Assembly (NCBI RefSeq): GCF_025463795.1
Contig: NZ_JAODBE010000170.1
Coordinates: forward strand, 1-56,369
Source: Amnibacterium sp.
GTDB taxonomy: Bacteria; Actinomycetota; Actinomycetes; Actinomycetales; Microbacteriaceae
Reading direction: 5' to 3'
Length of the DNA: 56,369 nucleotides
Shown here: one piece after another, positions 33,713 through 42,069 of the stretch
Layout of the letters: each line of letters starts with the position of its first letter
Position numbering within the stretch: position 1 is the first letter of the stretch
The notes under the pieces: model-generated
The model's database searches: none
The model's input: the letters and a program-made list of their open reading frames with translations, nothing else
What the model was told of the DNA's origin: nothing
Translations under genes and position numbers: made by a program

Positions 33713-35080
33713 ATGCCGTTTTCAAGAATGAGGCGCGCCGTTGCGGCGGCCGTCAGCGGAGCAGTCCTCGTGTCGTTGGCCCTCACGGGCTGCGGAAGCC
33801 AGGCGGCCCCCAGCAACGGTGGCTCGGCCACCAAGGGGGCGATCAACTGGTGGTCGTGGACGCCGGACAACGACCTCGCAGCTCGCGAGATCGCCGCGTT
33901 CAACAAGCAGTACCCGAACATCAAGGTGACCTACAAGAAGGTCCCGATCGACAACTACGCCGCGGTCCTGCGCCCGGCGCTCTCGTCGAGCTCCGGCCCT
34001 GACGTCTTCTCGGTGAATGCGAGCGGTGCGTTCTCGGGCAAGACGTTCGCCGCGTACGCGTACGACCTGACTCCTGCGATGAAGAAGCTGCTCGGTGCGG
34101 ACTGGAAGTCGAAGATCGACCCCGGCAGCACGAAGGCCTTCACCATCAACGGTCGCCTCGTCGCTCAGACGTTCGGCCGGGTGGGCGCGGGCATGATGTG
34201 GATCAACCAGGACATCTTCAACAAGTACAACCTGAAGCCGCCGACGAACATGGCCGAGTGGAAGTCGCTCTGCGCCACCTTCCGGTCGAAGGGCCTCGGC
34301 TGCTTCCGCGAGGGACTGTCCGGCACCGCCGGCTTCGTCGTCGACACGCTGCACTCGATCGCCAACAACGTCGAGCCCGGCTACTGGACCGGGGCCCTCG
34401 CGGGTAAGCGGAAGTGGGACGACCCGACCATGGTGAAGTCCCTCCAGATCTTGGGGGACATGGCGCACAACGGGATCCTCGACAAGGGCGCCACCGGCAT
34501 CCTGCAGTACCCGGACGTCAACAACGCGTTCCTCTCGGGCAAGGTCCCGATGGTGCAGATGGGCACCTGGTACTCGCAGTACGCGACGGTGAGCAGCTTG
34601 ACCGCCGCTCTGGCCGGCGCCGGTGTCCCGGCCGGCACGAAGCACATCTCGATCATGCCGACCACGTTCCCGGACGTCGCCGGCACCGGTAACGCGGTGT
34701 CCCTGTTCGCCGACCCGGACGTCGCGCAGGCGGTCAACGCGAAGTCGAAGAATCGGAACGCGGCGGTCACCTTCGCGATCTGGCTCGGCAGCACCAAGCC
34801 GGGCGCTGAGGTCGTCGCCAACAACATGGACGAGCTCCCGGTCCTCCAGGGCTCCGGTCCCGACTTCACCAAGATCACGCTGGTGAACAAGGCCCAGCAA
34901 CCCGCGCTCGTGAACGTCATCGCGCAGCTGGCGAAGGCCAACGAGCCCCGGAACCTGGGACTGGCGGACCAGACCAACCAGGCCATCATCAACGCGGCGC
35001 AGGGCGTGGTGAACGGTACCAAGAGCGCCAAGGACGGTGCGGCCGGCGTCGCCGCCGCGGCCGCGTCAGCGGGTCAGTGA
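33713..35080 (+). CDS. Sugar ABC transporter substrate-binding lipoprotein (CUT1 type)
   Basis: A 455-residue extracellular solute-binding protein. It has a basic N-terminus, hydrophobic core and lipobox LTGC (Cys27), then a Ser/Gly-rich linker and the mature domain starting INWWSWTPDND. The length and the WYSQYATV/MGTW region fit type-1 bacterial sugar-binding proteins. It captures an oligosaccharide outside the membrane and delivers it to the two permeases encoded next. No ATPase is encoded in the operon. The substrate is unknown; ATG at 33728 is an alternative start. Confidence 0.9.
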   Translation: MPFSRMRRAVAAAVSGAVLVSLALTGCGSQAAPSNGGSATKGAINWWSWTPDNDLAAREIAAFNKQYPNIKVTYKKVPIDNYAAVLRPALSSSSGPDVFSVNASGAFSGKTFAAYAYDLTPAMKKLLGADWKSKIDPGSTKAFTINGRLVAQTFGRVGAGMMWINQDIFNKYNLKPPTNMAEWKSLCATFRSKGLGCFREGLSGTAGFVVDTLHSIANNVEPGYWTGALAGKRKWDDPTMVKSLQILGDMAHNGILDKGATGILQYPDVNNAFLSGKVPMVQMGTWYSQYATVSSLTAALAGAGVPAGTKHISIMPTTFPDVAGTGNAVSLFADPDVAQAVNAKSKNRNAAVTFAIWLGSTKPGAEVVANNMDELPVLQGSGPDFTKITLVNKAQQPALVNVIAQLAKANEPRNLGLADQTNQAIINAAQGVVNGTKSAKDGAAGVAAAAASAGQ

Positions 35081-35103
35081 GCACCCGGTCCTTCGGAGGA
35101 ACG

Positions 35104-35127
35104 ATGAACGTCTGGACATCGAAGTGA
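35104..35127 (+). CDS. Possible 7-residue leader ORF (MNVWTSK) coupled to the permease
   Basis: An ATG four bases after a strong GGAGG (35095-35099) opens a frame of only seven codons, MNVWTSK. Its TGA overlaps the GTG start of the permease (GTGA). It could be a translational coupler that loads ribosomes onto a poorly initiated gene. It could also be chance, or the result of a single-base sequencing error at the permease N-terminus. Confidence 0.35.
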   Translation: MNVWTSK

Positions 35128-36068
35128 CCAGCACAACAGCAGCGACCACGGAGTCCGGCGCGACGATGACCACATCGTCGCCGCGCCGGGCCTCCCGGCT
35201 CAAGATGCCGAACGGGCTGCCGTGGATCCTCCCGGCGATGATCTACTCGGTCGGGATCCTCTACTACTGCATCCTCTACACGGGCTACATCTCCACGCTC
35301 AGATGGGATGGCACGAGCCCGCTGCAGGAGCAGGTCGGCGCGGCGAACTTCGTGCACATGCTCCAGGACCCGGTCTTCTGGGGCGCGCTCGCGCACACGG
35401 CGATCTTCTTCGTCGTCACCTTCACGGTGCAGGTCGCACTGGGCATCCTGTTCGCGTGCCTCCTGCACTCGAAGCTGTACCTCAAGACCCTCTACAAGGT
35501 GCTGATCTTCATCCCCGTCGTGCTCGCGACGGCCACGGTCGCGCCGGTGTTCCGGCTGATCTACGCGCCGGACGGCGCCCTGAACGGGGTGCTCACCGCG
35601 GTCGGGCTCGGCTCACTCGCCCAGCCCTGGTTCTCGAGCGGTACCTTCTCGCTGATCATCGTGATCTCCGTGCAGATCTGGCAGTCGACCGGGGTGGTGT
35701 TCGTCCTCTACTTCGCGGCGGTCGGCCAGATCGACCCCTCGATCATCGAGGCGGCGCGGATCGACGGGGCCGGGGACGTGCGGATCATCCGATCGATCAT
35801 CCTTCCAGGGGTTCAGGGGACGACGATCGCGATCGCGACCCTCAGCGCCATCGGGTCGTTGAAGACCTTCGACATCCCCTTCCTCATCACCGGTGGCGGG
35901 CCGAGCTACGCGACGGAGTTCCTCGGCACGCTCATCTACCGTGTCAGCATCTCGTTCGCGCAGGTCGGATACGGCGCCGCGCTCTCGGTCGTGCTGCTGG
36001 TGCTCGCGATCGCCACCGCGGTCATCATCCGCACCGGCGGCCGCCGAGTGGGGAGCAGCGATGTTTGA
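35124..36068 (+). CDS. Sugar ABC transporter permease (MalF-like)
   Basis: A 314-residue inner-membrane protein with six hydrophobic segments and the EAA loop in the form EAARIDGAGDVRIIRSIILPGV, where the ATPase docks. The first segment is WILPAMIYSVGIL. GTG at 35124 is chosen because of the GTGA overlap with a short upstream ORF that has the only good ribosome site; ATG at 35166 would also leave all membrane segments intact. It pairs with the next permease to form the translocation channel. Confidence 0.87.
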   Translation: MTSTTAATTESGATMTTSSPRRASRLKMPNGLPWILPAMIYSVGILYYCILYTGYISTLRWDGTSPLQEQVGAANFVHMLQDPVFWGALAHTAIFFVVTFTVQVALGILFACLLHSKLYLKTLYKVLIFIPVVLATATVAPVFRLIYAPDGALNGVLTAVGLGSLAQPWFSSGTFSLIIVISVQIWQSTGVVFVLYFAAVGQIDPSIIEAARIDGAGDVRIIRSIILPGVQGTTIAIATLSAIGSLKTFDIPFLITGGGPSYATEFLGTLIYRVSISFAQVGYGAALSVVLLVLAIATAVIIRTGGRRVGSSDV

Positions 36069-36849
36069 GACCAGGCGGCTTCGCTCCCGGATCGGGCTGC
36101 AGCTCCTGCTCACCGTTCTCGTCATCCCCTTCCTGTTCCCGCTCATCGCGATGGTGCAGGGGTCGCTGGTCGGGGCGGGCTGGGGCAACTATGCGACGGT
36201 GCTCTCGCTGCCGCTGCTGCCGGGCTTCTTCCTCAACAGCGCAGTCATCGCGGTGTCGGTCATCGCGATCACCCTGGTCCTCACACTGACGGCGGCGTTC
36301 GGGTTCTCGAAGCTGCGCATCGTGGGCAAGGAGATCTACTTCTGGCTCCTGCTCGCCGCGCTCACCCTGCCCGGGGTCGTCCTGCTCGCACCGCTGTTCG
36401 CCACCGTCACGCAGGTCGGCGCGTACAACACGCTGTGGGCCGTCATCCTGCCGCTGGCGGCGCTCCAGGTGCCGTTCACCGTGCTGCTGGCACGGAACTT
36501 CGTCGACGGCATCCCCAACGAGCTGATCGAGGCGGCGCGCGTCGACGGCGCGGGCATGATCAAGACCTTCTGGCACGTCATGCTGCCGCTCACGAGGCCG
36601 ATCATCGCGGCGATCCTCGTGCTCGTGTTCATCAACTCGTGGAACGAGTTCCTGCTGCCGTTGCTGTTCCTGCAGACGCCGGACCAGCAGACCGTCACGC
36701 TCGTTCCGCAGTACTTCGTGGGCCAGTACAACAACGACCAGACGAAAGTGCTCGCCGCGGCCGTGCTGACCGGTCTTCCGGTCGTCATCCTCTACATCAG
36801 CCTTCAGCGCTTCTTCGAGCGCGGCCTGGCCGCCGGCGCGCTGAAGTGA
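36061..36849 (+). CDS. Sugar ABC transporter permease (MalG-like)
   Basis: A 262-residue membrane protein with about six hydrophobic segments and the EAA loop EAARVDGAGMIKTFWHVMLPL. The ending with FINSWNEFLLPLLFLQ is typical of MalG-type subunits. The start overlaps the previous permease by eight bases. The operon then continues 39 bases later with a tautomerase gene; no ABC ATPase follows, so a shared MsiK-like ATPase elsewhere is likely. Confidence 0.9.
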   Translation: MFETRRLRSRIGLQLLLTVLVIPFLFPLIAMVQGSLVGAGWGNYATVLSLPLLPGFFLNSAVIAVSVIAITLVLTLTAAFGFSKLRIVGKEIYFWLLLAALTLPGVVLLAPLFATVTQVGAYNTLWAVILPLAALQVPFTVLLARNFVDGIPNELIEAARVDGAGMIKTFWHVMLPLTRPIIAAILVLVFINSWNEFLLPLLFLQTPDQQTVTLVPQYFVGQYNNDQTKVLAAAVLTGLPVVILYISLQRFFERGLAAGALK

Positions 36850-36888
36850 CGATCACGCTCCACAGAATCACCCCGAAAGAAGGAACGA

Positions 36889-37251
36889 ATGCCGCACGCC
36901 CGGATCGATCTGCACCGCGTCTACCAGCCGCGCCTCAAGGAGTTCAGCAGAGCGGTGCTGGCCGGGATGGTGCGCGGCTTCGACATGCCGGAGGACGACC
37001 TGTTCCAGATCTTCCGGCTGCACGACGAGGGCGAGCTGGTCTACTCGCCGACGTTCCCGAACCAGGAGCGCGATGACATCATCTTCGTCGAGCTCGTCGC
37101 TCAGGTCGGGTTCACCGACGAGCAGAAGCAGGCGGCGATGGCCGCGATCTCGGACGAGATCGCGGCGCTGGGGGTGAAGCGGGACAACGTGCTGTGCGTC
37201 ATCCTCGAGGTGCACGGCGCGGCCTGGTACGCCGCCGAGTCGCCGAGGTGA
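36889..37251 (+). CDS. Tautomerase superfamily protein
   Basis: A 120-residue protein beginning MPHARIDL, so that Pro1, the catalytic base of the tautomerase superfamily, is exposed after removal of Met. The double-length two-repeat form (RLKEFSRAVLAGMVRGF and DEQKQAAMAAISDEIAAL helices) fits the tautomerase_2 group. It could isomerise a keto/enol intermediate of the imported compound's breakdown (inference). AGAAGGAACG precedes the ATG. Confidence 0.8.
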   Translation: MPHARIDLHRVYQPRLKEFSRAVLAGMVRGFDMPEDDLFQIFRLHDEGELVYSPTFPNQERDDIIFVELVAQVGFTDEQKQAAMAAISDEIAALGVKRDNVLCVILEVHGAAWYAAESPR

Positions 37252-37257
37252 TGTGGT

Positions 37258-37275
37258 CCGCCCGTCCGGGGGCGG
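37258..37275 (+). terminator. Possible terminator hairpin after the tautomerase
   Basis: CCGCCC (37258-37263) pairs with GGGCGG (37270-37275) over six bases, seven bases after the stop of the importer-tautomerase operon. The stem is short and no T-run follows. Confidence 0.35.
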
Positions 37276-37314
37276 GTGCACAGACCGCGACGGCGGGGCG
37301 GGCATGCGGCTGAC

Positions 37315-38658
37315 ATGATCGGGGGCGCCACCAGTCCCGGGGCCCGTCGGCGCCTGCCGCTCGTCGTCTGGGTGCTCGGGGCCGTGGCCTTCCTCATGGG
37401 GACGAGCGAGCTGATCGTCGTCGGGCTCCTGCCCCAGTTCGCCGCGACGTTCTCCGTCCCGACGGCGGACGCCGGGCTCCTCGTCACCGTCTTCGCAGTC
37501 GGCATGATGCTCGGCGCGCCGGTGATGTCGCTGGCGACGCTGCGGATGTCCCGCCGAACGGCCCTGATCGCCGCGCTCCTCGCGTTCGCCGCGGCGCAGA
37601 TCGTCATCGCGGTCAGCGTCGTCTTCCCGCTCACCCTCGTCGCGCGGTTCGTCGCCGCTGCCGCGAACGGGACGTTCTGGGCCGTCGGTGCCGTCGTCGC
37701 GACGGCCGCGGTCGGGGCCGGCAGCAGCGCGCGAGCCCTGTCGGTCATGGTGAGCGGCTTCACCCTCGCGAACGTGGTCGGAGCGCCCCTCGGGACGGTG
37801 CTGGGGCTGGCGCTGGGCTGGCCCGGCCCGTTCCTGGTGCTCGCCGTGCTCGCGCTCGCCGCGACGGCGCTCGTCGTCAGGCAGGTTCCTGGCGATCCTC
37901 CCGCGCGCACGGACATCCGATCCGCGGTCCGGTCGGAGACGGCGGTGCTGAAGCGGCCGTCGATGTGGCTGATCTACGCCGCGACCGCGCTCATCCCCGG
38001 TGGGCTGCTCGCGACCTACAGCTACGTCGCGCCGCTGCTGATCGAACGCGCCCACCTGCCGAGCGCCGCCGTCCCGCTGGGGCTGCTCGCGTACGGGCTG
38101 GGTTCCCTCGCGGGGGTGGTGCTCGCCGGCCGCTGGGGGGACCACCGGCCGCTCCTCGTGCTCGTCGCCGCCGTGGGCGTGCTGGTCGCGGTGCAGGTCG
38201 CGATGGCGCTGTGGGGCGACGACGGCCCGCTCACGATCGCGCTGCTGGTCGTCCTCGGTGCCGCAGGACTGATCGTCAACCCCGTGCTGGTGGCACTCGT
38301 CGTCCGGGCCACGGACGGCGGGAAGACGCTCGCCGTCGCGCTCAGCACCTCGGCCTTCAACCTCGGGATCGCCCTCGGATCGGCGCTCGGTGGGGTGGCC
38401 CTGTCCGGCGCGCTCGGCCTGCAGGGGCCTCCGATCGTCGGCTCGGTGCTCACCGCGCTCGCCCTGCTGCCCCTGGCCGGGCTCGCCTGGAGCGGACGAC
38501 GCGGCGCGCCTGCGCTCCTGGGACGGACGGTCGGCGAACCCCCCGTTCCCCGCGACGCGGGGGACATCCGACGATCCGCCGACGACGACAGGAGTCGCAT
38601 GCATCACATCCCGGCCCGTGGACCGGATCCCCGAACCGGGCGGGGGAGCGGGCGATGA
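37315..38658 (+). CDS. MFS transporter (arabinose-efflux/AraJ-like)
   Basis: A 447-residue 12-TM major facilitator with the MGTSELIVVGLLPQ motif after TM1, typical of AraJ/sugar-efflux and chloramphenicol-type exporters, and MMLGAPVMSLATLRMSRR where motif A is expected. The last ~45 residues are a hydrophilic tail. The stop overlaps the xylanase start (ATGA), so the two are translated together. It may export or relieve build-up of xylo-oligosaccharides or pentoses (inference). ATG at 37315 gives the expected short N-terminus. Confidence 0.85.
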   Translation: MIGGATSPGARRRLPLVVWVLGAVAFLMGTSELIVVGLLPQFAATFSVPTADAGLLVTVFAVGMMLGAPVMSLATLRMSRRTALIAALLAFAAAQIVIAVSVVFPLTLVARFVAAAANGTFWAVGAVVATAAVGAGSSARALSVMVSGFTLANVVGAPLGTVLGLALGWPGPFLVLAVLALAATALVVRQVPGDPPARTDIRSAVRSETAVLKRPSMWLIYAATALIPGGLLATYSYVAPLLIERAHLPSAAVPLGLLAYGLGSLAGVVLAGRWGDHRPLLVLVAAVGVLVAVQVAMALWGDDGPLTIALLVVLGAAGLIVNPVLVALVVRATDGGKTLAVALSTSAFNLGIALGSALGGVALSGALGLQGPPIVGSVLTALALLPLAGLAWSGRRGAPALLGRTVGEPPVPRDAGDIRRSADDDRSRMHHIPARGPDPRTGRGSGR

Positions 38659-39914
38659 TCCCGGAGCACCGGCTCGGCGAGGCGGTCGTCACCGTGCTGA
38701 GCGCCGACGGCGCCCCGCTCGCCGACACCGAGGTGACGGTGGAGCAGCGGCGGCACGCGTTCGGCTTCGGCAACATCGGCTTCGACTTCGTGCGGATGAT
38801 CGGCGGCGACGACCCCGAGGGGGCGGAGGCGGTCGAGGCGTTCGGCGGCAGCGCCGCGCTCGACCCGGCGCGGTACGCCGACGAGTGGCTGCGGCTCTTC
38901 AACCTCGCCACGCTCCCGTTCTACTGGGGCCGCTACGAGCCGCGGCGGGGACGGCCCGACCGGAGCCGGCTCGAGCGGACCGCGCGGTGGCTGCACGACG
39001 CCGGCGTGACGGTCAAGGGGCATCCGCTCGTCTGGCACACCGTGCAGCCCGACTGGCTGCTCGGTCTCCCGCTCGACGAGGTGGAGACGCTCCTCCGGTC
39101 GAGGGTCCGGGAGCTGACCGCCGCGTTCGCAGGAACCATCGACCTCTGGGACGCCATCAACGAGGCGGTGATCATGCCGGTCTTCGCGAACGGCGACAAC
39201 GCCGTCACGCCGCTCGCGGCGGCGAGAGGCCGCGTCGGCATGGTGCGCCTCGCCGTCGAGGAGGCCCGGGCCGGCAACCCGCGGGTCCGGCTCGCCGTCA
39301 ACGACTTCGACCTGTCGCCCGCGTACGAGCGGCTGATCGAGGAGGTGCTCGAGGCGGGGATCCGCGTCGACGCGATCGGGCTGCAGACCCACATGCACCA
39401 GGGGTACCGCGGCGAGGAGGCGGTGCTCGCCGTCGTCGACCGCTTCGCGCGCTTCGGGCTGCCGATCCAGATGACCGAGACCACGCTCGTGTCCGGCCAC
39501 CTCATGCCGCCCGAGATCGGGGACCTCAACGACTACCGGATCCCCGAGTGGCCGTCGACGCCGGAGGGTGAGGCGCGCCAGGCCGACGAGGTCGAGCGGC
39601 ACTACCGCTCCCTCTTCGGGCATCCGGCGGTCGAGTCGATCACCTACTGGGGCTTCACGGACGCCGGGGCGTGGCTCGGCGCACCGGTCGGCTTCGTGCG
39701 GGCCGACGGCAGCCGCAAGCCGTCATACGACGTGCTCGACCGGCTCGTGAACGACGAGTGGCGGCTCGCCCCGGCACGGCTGCGCACCGACGGATCCGGC
39801 CGCCTGACCGTGCGGGGCCCGCTCGGTTCGTACGAGGTCACTGCCGGCGGAGCGACGGCGTCGTTCGAGGTCGACCGGACCCGGACGGCCACGACGGCCG
39901 TGCGGCTGCCCTGA
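38655..39914 (+). CDS. GH10 family endo-1,4-beta-xylanase, intracellular
   Basis: A 419-residue glycoside hydrolase 10. The acid/base Glu170 is in DLWDAINEAV and the nucleophile Glu275 in IQMTETTL. Other GH10 marks are GHPLVWHTVQPDWL, NDFDLS, GLQTHMHQG and SITYWGFTDAGAWLG. No signal peptide is seen, so it works on xylo-oligosaccharides inside the cell. A small C-terminal beta-rich extension follows the barrel. It is coupled by ATGA to an MFS gene, and a strong hairpin ends the unit. Confidence 0.92.
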   Translation: MIPEHRLGEAVVTVLSADGAPLADTEVTVEQRRHAFGFGNIGFDFVRMIGGDDPEGAEAVEAFGGSAALDPARYADEWLRLFNLATLPFYWGRYEPRRGRPDRSRLERTARWLHDAGVTVKGHPLVWHTVQPDWLLGLPLDEVETLLRSRVRELTAAFAGTIDLWDAINEAVIMPVFANGDNAVTPLAAARGRVGMVRLAVEEARAGNPRVRLAVNDFDLSPAYERLIEEVLEAGIRVDAIGLQTHMHQGYRGEEAVLAVVDRFARFGLPIQMTETTLVSGHLMPPEIGDLNDYRIPEWPSTPEGEARQADEVERHYRSLFGHPAVESITYWGFTDAGAWLGAPVGFVRADGSRKPSYDVLDRLVNDEWRLAPARLRTDGSGRLTVRGPLGSYEVTAGGATASFEVDRTRTATTAVRLP

Positions 39915-39961
39915 CCGGAGCGCCGGCGGCGTACTCGGATGGGGGGATGGCTGCCCTTCGC

Positions 39962-40010
39962 GGCGCGGTTCGGGACGCTCCACCCCGACGCGAGCGTCCC
40001 GAACTGCGCC
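39962..40010 (+). terminator. Strong terminator-like hairpin after the xylanase
   Basis: GTTCGGGACGCT (39968-39979) and AGCGTCCCGAAC (39993-40004) are perfectly complementary around a 13-base loop. The outer GGCGC and GCGCC continue the stem to about 18 pairs with one G-T wobble. It starts 48 bases after the stop. No T-tract follows. Confidence 0.6.
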
Positions 40011-40106
40011 GCCGATCGTCGGATCCGACCCTCGGTGGTCGTCCGGTCTGCTTCGCTGGGTCCGGCCCGTGCAGGGCCGCTTCGCCCACCGATCGAGGAG
40101 TGCCCG

Positions 40107-41024
40107 ATGCCCGACCAGTCCGTGGATCAGAACCGCCGCCTCACGGTGGCCGTGCTGGGGCTCGGCGCGATGGGCCTGCCGATGGCCCGCCGACTCTCGC
40201 AGGACTTCGCGGTGCGCGGGTTCGACATCGATCCGGCCCGACGGGCGCTCGCGGCCGTTGACGGAGCCGCCGACTGCCGGACGGCCCGCGAGGCGGCATC
40301 GGCGGCGGACGTCGTACTCGTCGCCGTGCGCAACGGCGAGCAGCTGGAGCAGGCCCTGCTGGGGGGCGAAGGTGTCGTCGCGGTGATGCCCGCCGGCGCG
40401 GTCGTGCTGCTCACGAGCACCGTCGGGGTCGAGGCCGTGCGCGCCGTCGCCGACCGGCTGGCCGGCACGGGGGTCGCCCTCGTCGACGCCCCGCTCTCGG
40501 GCGGCCCTCTCAGGGCGGCGCAGGGCGACCTGCTGATCCTCGTCGGGGGCGACCCCTCCGACGTGGCCGGAGCGCGGCCCGTTCTCGATGCGTTGGGCTC
40601 CACCGTCACGGTGGTGGGCCGCCGCCCCGGTGACGGCCAGGCCGTGAAGACCGTGAACCAGCTGCTCTGCGGCGTGCACATCGCTGCGGCGGCGGAGGCG
40701 CTCGCCCTGGCGGCCGCGCTGGGCCTGGACGGCCCCGCCACGCTCGAGGCGCTGCAGGCAGGGGCGGCGGGATCCTTCATGCTCGGGAACCGGGGGCCGC
40801 GGATGCTCGAGGCGTACGACGAGGGCGGCGCCGAGGTGCTCAGCCGGCTCGACATCTTCGTCAAGGACCTCGGGATCGTCGGCGACGCGACCAGGCGGCT
40901 CGGGGTGCCGTCACCGGTCGCCGCCGCGGCCGAGCAGCTCTTCCTGCTCGGTCAGGCGCAGGGGCTCGGCGCTGAGGACGACTCGGCCGTCATCCGGGTG
41001 CTGGCACCCGAACGGCGGCTCTGA
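40107..41024 (+). CDS. Beta-hydroxyacid dehydrogenase (3-hydroxyisobutyrate dehydrogenase family)
   Basis: A 305-residue NAD(P)-dependent dehydrogenase with Rossmann loop LGLGAMGLPMARRL, substrate motif DAPLSGGPLRAAQG, and catalytic lysine in GDGQAVKTVNQLLCG. The family includes enzymes for 3-hydroxyisobutyrate, tartronate semialdehyde and L-threonate. With sugar-acid genes nearby, a C3-C4 hydroxyacid is plausible. GAGGAG lies before the ATG. A gap of 42 bases separates it from the mutarotase gene, which has its own -10-like element. Confidence 0.87.
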   Translation: MPDQSVDQNRRLTVAVLGLGAMGLPMARRLSQDFAVRGFDIDPARRALAAVDGAADCRTAREAASAADVVLVAVRNGEQLEQALLGGEGVVAVMPAGAVVLLTSTVGVEAVRAVADRLAGTGVALVDAPLSGGPLRAAQGDLLILVGGDPSDVAGARPVLDALGSTVTVVGRRPGDGQAVKTVNQLLCGVHIAAAAEALALAAALGLDGPATLEALQAGAAGSFMLGNRGPRMLEAYDEGGAEVLSRLDIFVKDLGIVGDATRRLGVPSPVAAAAEQLFLLGQAQGLGAEDDSAVIRVLAPERRL

Positions 41025-41054
41025 CGAGCCGTGGAGGCGAGCCGTGCGGACGAC

Positions 41055-41060
41055 GACAAT
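41055..41060 (+). promoter_or_regulatory. -10-like element before rhaM
   Basis: GACAAT ends six bases before the GTG at 41067. The spacing fits a leaderless start and helps choose this GTG over the one at 41031. Confidence 0.4.
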
Positions 41061-41066
41061 GGACGC

Positions 41067-41411
41067 GTGGAACGGGTCTGCTTCCAGCTCCAGCTGAAAC
41101 CGGAGCGGATCGACGAGTACGTGGCGCGGCACCGGGCGGTGTGGCCGTCGATGCTTCGCGCGATCGAGCGCGCCGGCCGACGCAACTACTCGCTGTTCCT
41201 GCGGGAGGACGGCCTGCTGATCGGCTACTACGAGACGGACGACGACGACGCCTCGGCGCGGGCGCTCGCGGCGGATCCGGACACGGCGGCCTGGGAGGCG
41301 GAGGCCGCCGGGTTCTTCGAGACGCTGCCGGGCGCCCGGCCGGATCAGGGCGCTCGGCGACTCGCGGAGGTCTTCCACCTCGAGGAGCAGCTCGCCGCGC
41401 TCGCGGACTGA
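41067..41411 (+). CDS. rhaM: L-rhamnose mutarotase
   Basis: A 114-residue dimeric alpha/beta-barrel protein that interconverts alpha and beta anomers of L-rhamnose or related sugars. The start VERVCFQLQLKPERIDEY, the catalytic histidine of ARHRAVWPSML, and RRNYSLFLREDGLLIGYYE are family hallmarks. Its length is near that of E. coli RhaM (104). GTG at 41031 would add 12 residues without homology. No rhamnose isomerase or kinase is adjacent, so it may serve another deoxy sugar. Confidence 0.85.
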   Translation: MERVCFQLQLKPERIDEYVARHRAVWPSMLRAIERAGRRNYSLFLREDGLLIGYYETDDDDASARALAADPDTAAWEAEAAGFFETLPGARPDQGARRLAEVFHLEEQLAALAD

Positions 41412-41433
41412 GTCCCTCCGCGACAGCCCCTGC

Positions 41434-41447
41434 CGCCGATCGGCGGT
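41434..41447. terminator. GC palindrome between convergent genes
   Basis: CCGCCGATCGGCGG is fully self-complementary and lies 22 bases after the rhaM stop, ahead of the convergent gene end at 41490. It may end transcription, but without a loop the call is weak. Confidence 0.3.
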
Positions 41448-41489
41448 GCGGTCACGCGGATCGCCGGACCGCGATCGGCGTCGCCGACG

Positions 41490-41954
41490 TCAGTGCTCGT
41501 GCTTGATGACGAAGTACGACCCGCGGATCGTGCCGGCCAGCTTCGACCGCTGACGGGCGAACTTGAACCGCGACGCGAGCTCCTCCGGCACCTCCATGCC
41601 GTCGGAGAGCTTGAAACCCACCGCCCGCTTCCCCGCGTCCGTGATCGTGTACATGACGTTGATCGAGAGGCCGCTCTCGTAGAAGACGTACGCGATCCTG
41701 GTGCCCTCGACCTCGAACGCCGTCGCTTCGAGCGGGCGCGACGCGATGACGAGGTCCCGCTCGTCCTTCAGGATGCCGTGCACCCAGTCGATGACCGCGG
41801 CGGCCTCCTCGGCCGGCTCGACCGTGAAGGTGTGGTCGTACTTGTTCTTGAAGTACCGGGCTTCGTTCGCGCGGAGGCCCGCGAGCGCGGGCGCGACCGG
41901 GGACGACTCGAGGCCGGTCGTCGAGACGTCGGTGAAGTCGACGACGTAGGACAT
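41490..41954 (-). CDS. Conserved hypothetical protein, unknown
   Basis: A 154-residue soluble protein, not confidently recognised. It begins MSYVVDFTDVSTTGLE and contains FKNKYDHTFTVEP and an acidic helix EEAAAVIDWVHGILKDERD, then beta-rich segments with IAYVFYESGLSINVMYTI and a basic C-terminus. No signal or membrane segment is seen. The ATG has a good GGAGG seven bases upstream. It is monocistronic, with divergent or convergent neighbours of unrelated function. Confidence 0.72.
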   Translation of the reverse strand: MSYVVDFTDVSTTGLESSPVAPALAGLRANEARYFKNKYDHTFTVEPAEEAAAVIDWVHGILKDERDLVIASRPLEATAFEVEGTRIAYVFYESGLSINVMYTITDAGKRAVGFKLSDGMEVPEELASRFKFARQRSKLAGTIRGSYFVIKHEH

Positions 41955-42069
41955 GTGATGGCCTCCGGATGGGTCGAGGAGCGGGCGCTCCCGCGGGCGG
42001 AACAGGTGCTCGGAGCGTACCGACTCGGCCACCTCGGGGCGTTCCGCCCCTCGGACCGGGCGACCGCGG

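Noticed and set aside
5521-39938. GTACTCGGATGG occurring both near 5522-5533 and near 39931-39942
   Set aside because: A single 12-base match within 56 kb is expected by chance, and the flanks differ.
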